Below are positions 25,440 through 28,778 of a DNA stretch of 28,778 bases, in pieces; position 1 is the stretch's first letter, and each line of letters opens with the position of its first letter. The notes beneath the pieces were generated by a model. That model was not told the DNA's origin, did not search any database, and worked only from the letters and a program-made list of their open reading frames with translations. The translations under genes and the position numbers were made by a program. Source of the DNA: DATLXU01 sp035575515 (GTDB taxonomy: Bacteria; Acidobacteriota; Blastocatellia; UBA7656); NCBI GenBank assembly GCA_035575515.1, contig DATLXU010000066.1:1-28778 (forward strand), written 5' to 3'.

Positions 25440-25576
25440 TGGTCAGTGGTCAGTGGTCAGCAGTCAGTGGTCAGTAGCCTGTGGACAGATAGCCGATTGC
25501 TGATTGCCTTGAAACAGGCTCCCAGGGTCATTTCCAAGTCATCATCCTTCTGACAGGCCACTGACTGCTGACCACT
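25440..25576. repeat. Heptamer array with 19-bp inverted repeat between DAHP synthase and tyrA
   Basis: Tandem units close to GGTCAGT fill 25441-25475, and less regular 7-base steps continue to about 25512. Left arm 25452-25470 (AGTGGTCAGCAGTCAGTGG) is a perfect inverted copy of right arm 25558-25576 (CCACTGACTGCTGACCACT). The right arm touches the DAHP synthase stop codon, and the left end is one or two bases from the tyrA ATG. The spacer would fold into a long hairpin in the mRNA. Confidence 0.85.
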
Positions 25577-26616
25577 TATTTCGCTGTGGCTTCAAGTATC
25601 CCCGGGGCGATTTCGCGGTCGACTGCTTCGGCAATCAAGCGGAGGCGGTGCATAAGTTGCTCGAACTGTTCAGGGAGCAACGATTGAGCGCCATCGCAAA
25701 GCGCGTTTTCGGGATCGTTGTGAACTTCGATCAGCAAAGCATCAGCCCCTGCAGCGACAGCCGCCTGCGCAACCGGCGGAACCTTGTCGCGGCGGCCCGT
25801 CGCGTGACTCGGATCGGCGACTACGGGCAGGTGCGACAGCTTTTTGAAAACTGGAATCGCAGAAATATCGAACGTGTTTCTGAGGTAAGGCTCGAAGGTG
25901 CGTATGCCGCGCTCGCAGATTATCACATCATGGTTGCCCCCCGACATGATGTATTCAGCCGCAAGCAATGTCTCTTCGATGGTAGCCGACGGGCCGCGCT
26001 TGAGAAGAACGGGTTTGTTGATGCGCCCAACCTCGCGAAGAAGGTTGAAGTTCTGCATGTTGCGCGCACCTATTTGCAGTATGTCAACGTAGCGGATGAA
26101 GAGGGGGATCTGCGACGGCTCCATCACCTCAGACACAACGAGCATATCGAAGCGGTCGGCTGCCTGCCTCAGATACTTCAATCCTTCCTCACCCAATCCC
26201 TGAAACGAATAAGGTGAGGTGCGCGGCTTAAAAGCCCCGCCCCGCAATACTTTCGCCCCGTTGCGCGCCACTATCTCAGCGATGGCCATAACCTGATCGC
26301 GACTCTCGACCGTGCAGGGTCCCGCCATCATTATTACCTCTGGTCCGCCGATGATTACGTCTTTGATTTTGACCTTCGTGCCTTCGGGCTTGAATGCGCG
26401 GCCAGCGAGCTTGTAGGGCGTGCTGATGCGAATGACCTCTTTGACCCCTTCGATCAACTCGATGTCGCGCGTGTCAACTATTCGCCCTCCCACAGCGCCA
26501 AGCACAGTGTGGCGCACTCCCGTTGAACGGTGAATATCAAAACCGAGTTTAACAAGCTTATCAATTACATTAGAGATCTGATCTTCGGTTGCAGTCTCTT
26601 CCATTACGATAACCAT
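25576..26616 (-). CDS. aroF: 3-deoxy-7-phosphoheptulonate synthase (DAHP synthase)
   Basis: A 346-residue cytoplasmic enzyme that condenses phosphoenolpyruvate and erythrose-4-phosphate, the first step of the shikimate pathway. The N-terminal ~70 residues form a ferredoxin-like regulatory domain ('MVIVMEETATEDQISNVIDK'), as in the Thermotoga/Bacillus-type enzymes, where it confers feedback inhibition. The barrel shows 'MAGPCTVES' (97-105, metal Cys101), 'GGAFKPRTSPYSFQG' (126-140), 'LLKRGPSATIEE', and 'DPSHATGRRDKV' with a metal His. GAGGAGGAAG precedes the ATG. It lies 70 bases after the chorismate mutase gene. Fused chorismate mutase is absent; the mutase is a separate gene here. Confidence 0.95.
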   Translation of the reverse strand: MVIVMEETATEDQISNVIDKLVKLGFDIHRSTGVRHTVLGAVGGRIVDTRDIELIEGVKEVIRISTPYKLAGRAFKPEGTKVKIKDVIIGGPEVIMMAGPCTVESRDQVMAIAEIVARNGAKVLRGGAFKPRTSPYSFQGLGEEGLKYLRQAADRFDMLVVSEVMEPSQIPLFIRYVDILQIGARNMQNFNLLREVGRINKPVLLKRGPSATIEETLLAAEYIMSGGNHDVIICERGIRTFEPYLRNTFDISAIPVFKKLSHLPVVADPSHATGRRDKVPPVAQAAVAAGADALLIEVHNDPENALCDGAQSLLPEQFEQLMHRLRLIAEAVDREIAPGILEATAK

Positions 26617-26686
26617 AACTTCCTCCTCAAATGCGCGCGTCGAATCTATTGAGCGCCGCCGCGAATTGCGCTAAATAGGGCCGCAG

Positions 26687-27019
26687 CTACTGATTCTTCC
26701 CTTTTTGATCTTTCCGCTTCTCGATCTGGATGCGCTCCTTCTCTTCCGTCTCGCGATCAACCGTTATTCGTTCGATGCGACGCGATTCGTCAATAATTCG
26801 CTCAAACAACCGGCGAACAGCGTCGCGGTCGAGCGGGCCACTATTTATGCCTGTAACATGTTCGATAACTTCCTTCTCACGTTCGGGCGAATAAATCGCA
26901 AGTCCAAGCTCACGCTTGATTCGCCCAAGCTCAATAGCGCACTTCGAGCGCTCATTGAGCAATTGAACCAACTGCTCGTCAATGCGATCAATCTCGTTTC
27001 GCCAATCTTCAATGCTCAA
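26687..27019 (-). CDS. Chorismate mutase, AroQ class
   Basis: A 110-residue helical enzyme that converts chorismate to prephenate. The pattern 'WRNEIDRIDEQLVQLLNER' (6-24), 'AIELGRIKRELGLAIYSPER' (28-47) and 'REKEV' matches AroQ mutases, with Arg7, Arg24 and Lys35 (in 'RIKRE') as substrate-binding residues. The last ~25 residues are very Glu/Lys/Arg-rich and go beyond the catalytic fold. The start is a TTG at 27019, preceded by GGGAGAG; there is no in-frame ATG. The product feeds tyrA two genes downstream. An upstream small frame overlaps this start by 11 bases and might couple its translation. Confidence 0.9.
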   Translation of the reverse strand: MSIEDWRNEIDRIDEQLVQLLNERSKCAIELGRIKRELGLAIYSPEREKEVIEHVTGINSGPLDRDAVRRLFERIIDESRRIERITVDRETEEKERIQIEKRKDQKGKNQ

Positions 27020-27122
27020 ACGAATCTCTCCCGCGCGTTACAATGACTTTAACCTTTCCCGTATATGATGCGGGGCAACGACGTTGAAGTTTCACCGGCA
27101 TTTCTAAATCGTAAGTGCGCAT
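27009..27122 (-). CDS. Possible 37-residue upstream ORF overlapping chorismate mutase
   Basis: An ATG at 27122 with a GGAGAG about 9 bases upstream opens a 37-codon frame beginning MRTYDLEMPVK. It ends 11 bases inside the chorismate mutase gene, whose own start is a weak TTG. It lies in the leader downstream of the predicted promoter. The peptide has no run of Phe, Tyr or Trp codons, so it does not look like an attenuation leader. It may serve translational coupling, encode a tiny protein, or be chance. Confidence 0.25.
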   Translation of the reverse strand: MRTYDLEMPVKLQRRCPASYTGKVKVIVTRGRDSFEH

Positions 27123-27156
27123 CAGGCCCGGCTCTCCGATGGCGCGTGATCCATGA

Positions 27157-27185
27157 ATTATAATCAAACAAACCGAGACTGGAAA
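27157..27185 (-). promoter_or_regulatory. Promoter of the aromatic amino acid gene string
   Basis: On the minus strand TTTCCA (27180-27185) and a perfect TATAAT (27157-27162) are separated by 17 bases. Transcription would start near 27150, giving a leader of about 130 bases before the chorismate mutase TTG. It lies just after the end of the dehydrogenase gene, allowing independent control. Confidence 0.65.
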
Positions 27186-27205
27186 CGGAACGACGTTAAC
27201 CTCCA

Positions 27206-28234
27206 TCAAGGCGTGAGAACAACCTTGCCGAACTGTGCACGGTCTTCGAGCGCGCGGTGAGCGTCTGCGGCTTGGGCAAGCGGCAGTACGCGATCAATCA
27301 CAGGCTTTAATCTTCCGTCTTCGAAAAACTTCATCACTTCCATAAGCTCGCGTTTCGACCCCATATATGAGCCATGCAGGCTTATCTGGCGCGAGAACAG
27401 ATAACGAATATCGAGCGCGCCGCGATAGCCTGAGGTCGCGCCGCAGGTTACAAGCCTCCCGCCACGTACGAGGCTGCGAACGCTCTTGTCCCAAGTCGCT
27501 TCCCCCGTGTGCTCGAAGACAACATCCACGCCGCGCTTGCCCGTAAGCCGCTTTACAGCCTCAAGGAAATCTTCTTCGACGTAATTGATCAACTCGTCTG
27601 CGCCAAGCGCACGAGCCTTTTCAAGCTTTTCACGCGTGCTTGCCGTAGCAAATACTCTCGCTCCAAGCAGCTTTCCAATTTGAATCGCCGCAGATCCAAC
27701 GCCGCTTCCAGCCGCATGAACCAGCAGAATTTCGCCGGGCCTCAAATTCACTCTTTCAACAAGCATATGCCAGGCAGTCAGGAAAACTAGCGGAACCGAC
27801 GCCGCTTCTTCAAAGCTCAGGTTTTTCGGTTTAAGCAACACATTAAATGAAGGAGCCTTAACGTACTCAGCATAGCCGCCATCGCTTCGATAGCCGAGGA
27901 TGTCATAATGGTGGCACAAATTATCCCGACCCGCGAGACAGTACTCGCAATGCATGCAGGAGATGCCCGGCGAAAGCACAACCTCATTGCCGGGCTTTGT
28001 ATTCTTGACGAGCGACCCTATGCGCTCGACAACGCCGGAGATATCAGATCCAAGTATGTGTGGCATGGGAAAGGCGATGCCAGGAATGCCGCGCCGTACC
28101 CAAATATCGAGATGGTTCAAAGCGCAGGCTTTGACGCGCACTAACACCTCGTTTTCGGCTATCTCTGGTAAAGGCAATTCAGCAGTTTCAAGCGTTTCCG
28201 GGCCGCCGTGATGGTTTATTATGACGGCATTCAT
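27206..28234 (-). CDS. Zinc-type MDR alcohol dehydrogenase/reductase
   Basis: A 342-residue cytoplasmic oxidoreductase of the medium-chain family. The structural zinc lobe has the four cysteines in C-x2-C-x2-C-x7-C spacing (93, 96, 99, 107). Likely catalytic zinc ligands are Cys37 and His59 (in 'PHILGSD'), with the usual GHE replaced by 'GSD'. The nucleotide fold carries 'HAAGSGVGSAAIQIG'. This mixture of zinc lobe and quinone-reductase-like N-terminus ('HHGGPETLE') is common in bacterial NAD(P)-dependent alcohol or enone reductases of unassigned substrate. GAGGAGGGG upstream of the ATG is a strong ribosome site. A perfect palindrome lies about 50 bases upstream. Confidence 0.9.
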   Translation of the reverse strand: MNAVIINHHGGPETLETAELPLPEIAENEVLVRVKACALNHLDIWVRRGIPGIAFPMPHILGSDISGVVERIGSLVKNTKPGNEVVLSPGISCMHCEYCLAGRDNLCHHYDILGYRSDGGYAEYVKAPSFNVLLKPKNLSFEEAASVPLVFLTAWHMLVERVNLRPGEILLVHAAGSGVGSAAIQIGKLLGARVFATASTREKLEKARALGADELINYVEEDFLEAVKRLTGKRGVDVVFEHTGEATWDKSVRSLVRGGRLVTCGATSGYRGALDIRYLFSRQISLHGSYMGSKRELMEVMKFFEDGRLKPVIDRVLPLAQAADAHRALEDRAQFGKVVLTP

Positions 28235-28282
28235 TTAATGATCCCCTCCTCTGGCTTTGCTTCGATTAAGACGAAAAGAATA

Positions 28283-28296
28283 CCACTGCGCAGTGG
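28283..28296. promoter_or_regulatory. 14-bp palindrome, possible operator of the dehydrogenase gene
   Basis: CCACTGCGCAGTGG is a perfect palindrome 48 bases upstream of the dehydrogenase ATG. A -10-like TAGAAT (minus strand, 28317-28322) lies just before it, so a dimeric regulator bound here would cover the start of the transcript. No -35 is apparent. Confidence 0.4.
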
Positions 28297-28382
28297 GCTG
28301 AGCAAACGTAGCAATCATTCTACATTGGAGATGACGAAAGGGATTTGAAAGGTGCGCGCCAGGTCGAAGCAATTAAGTCTAG

Positions 28383-28688
28383 TCATTCGGCAAGATCATC
28401 TTTCAAACTAGGACTCAATTCGGTTATAACCATTCCTTCGCGAACATATAGACGGCAGGCAAGGGCTGATTTGACATCGCCGCCTTCAGCCTTGTACCAA
28501 ACTTGGCAGTTGACGCAGTCGCCATTCCAGCAGTAATCGCCGACAGACACCGCATCCATGCGCAGGTATTGAAAGCAGCGCAGCAGCTTGTTATTCTCTG
28601 GCACTTTTGCGCGAGTTTGACAGATTTCAATCTCTACAAGACTGTTGAACCTCTCAAACAAGCCGTCTCTCCACACTTGTTTGCTCAC
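28383..28688 (-). CDS. Small [2Fe-2S] ferredoxin-like protein
   Basis: A 101-residue soluble protein with cysteines at 53, 58, 61 and 78: C-x4-C-x2-C then C, the order of plant-type [2Fe-2S] ferredoxins. The cluster loop reads 'GDYCWNGDCVNCQVWYK' (50-66). The distance to the last Cys is 16 residues, shorter than the roughly 25-30 of ordinary ferredoxins. An electron-transfer or redox-sensing role is inferred; the partner is unknown. Start choice: a GTG at 28688 with GGAGGA 5 bases upstream is better than an in-frame ATG at 28709 or a TTG at 28763, which have no ribosome site. It is 148 bases upstream of the dehydrogenase gene on the same strand. Confidence 0.78.
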   Translation of the reverse strand: MSKQVWRDGLFERFNSLVEIEICQTRAKVPENNKLLRCFQYLRMDAVSVGDYCWNGDCVNCQVWYKAEGGDVKSALACRLYVREGMVITELSPSLKDDLAE

Positions 28689-28778
28689 ACATCTCCTCCG
28701 AGATGGCATATTCAGAGTTTTAGGGCTTGCCACAGATTTTATACATTTGAAATAAATGAGCAAGGACTTTTTTGAGCC

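Noticed and set aside
25440..25576. CRISPR array
   Set aside because: Units are 7 bases long, contiguous and without spacers; no cas genes are present.
27009..27209. 66-codon version of the upstream frame starting at a TTG
   Set aside because: The first half spans the predicted promoter; if anything is translated, the ATG at 27122 is the better start.
1..28778. tRNA or rRNA genes
   Set aside because: No cloverleaf with GTTC-type T-loop and CCA-proximal stem, and no conserved rRNA stretch, was noticed in the spacers.

Overview
The window looks like chromosomal DNA from a Gram-negative bacterium, most likely an Acidobacteriota member of the Blastocatellia type. Four things suggest this. There is a secreted VWFA protein of the kind common in acidobacteria. 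One lipoprotein has Asn/Thr/Gly-rich linkers. Periplasmic proteins are numerous (LolA-like, TPR-thioredoxin, UB2H-type PBP1). Hairpins built of 7-base repeats lie between genes. The taxonomic call is inference from gene content; no rRNA or other marker gene is present.

Positions 1-8824 are mainly plus strand. After a possible transposase remnant at the left edge comes a cell-envelope set: a DUF3662+FHA protein, a class B penicillin-binding transpeptidase and a SEDS (RodA/FtsW) glycosyltransferase. This resembles the actinobacterial fhaA-rodA-pbpA locus. A strong terminator separates it from a convergent VWFA gene. An acyl-CoA carboxylase carboxyltransferase and a lipoprotein with its own terminator follow.

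Positions 8855-18154 are all minus strand. In transcription order they are an ATP-grasp ligase, a predicted circularly permuted ATP-grasp/glutathionylspermidine-synthase-like protein, a GCS2 (YbdK-type) carboxylate-amine ligase, a DUF4956 membrane protein, a bifunctional PBP1b-like peptidoglycan synthase with a UB2H domain, and an M48 periplasmic metalloprotease. The three ligases look like a cassette for making an unidentified amide-linked or peptide-like product. It is the best candidate here for an undescribed system.

A LolA-like secreted protein (plus, 18404-19375) diverges from the ligase cassette and ends at a bidirectional terminator. From 27185 down to about 19400 a long minus-strand gene string carries chorismate mutase, DAHP synthase and prephenate dehydrogenase (entry to aromatic amino acids and the tyrosine branch). 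It continues with a PPP-family phosphatase, a DUF1080-like lipoprotein, a thiolase, a TPR-TlpA thioredoxin protein and a small unknown protein. A good -35/-10 pair precedes chorismate mutase. The right end has a zinc-type MDR dehydrogenase and a small [2Fe-2S] ferredoxin-like protein.

Four gene borders (15761-15844, 22991-23050, 23714-23745, 25440-25576) hold tandem heptamers that also form inverted repeats. Each uses a different heptamer. One of them encodes the N-terminus of a predicted lipoprotein and another abuts the tyrA start. No rRNA, tRNA, CRISPR array or complete insertion sequence was seen.
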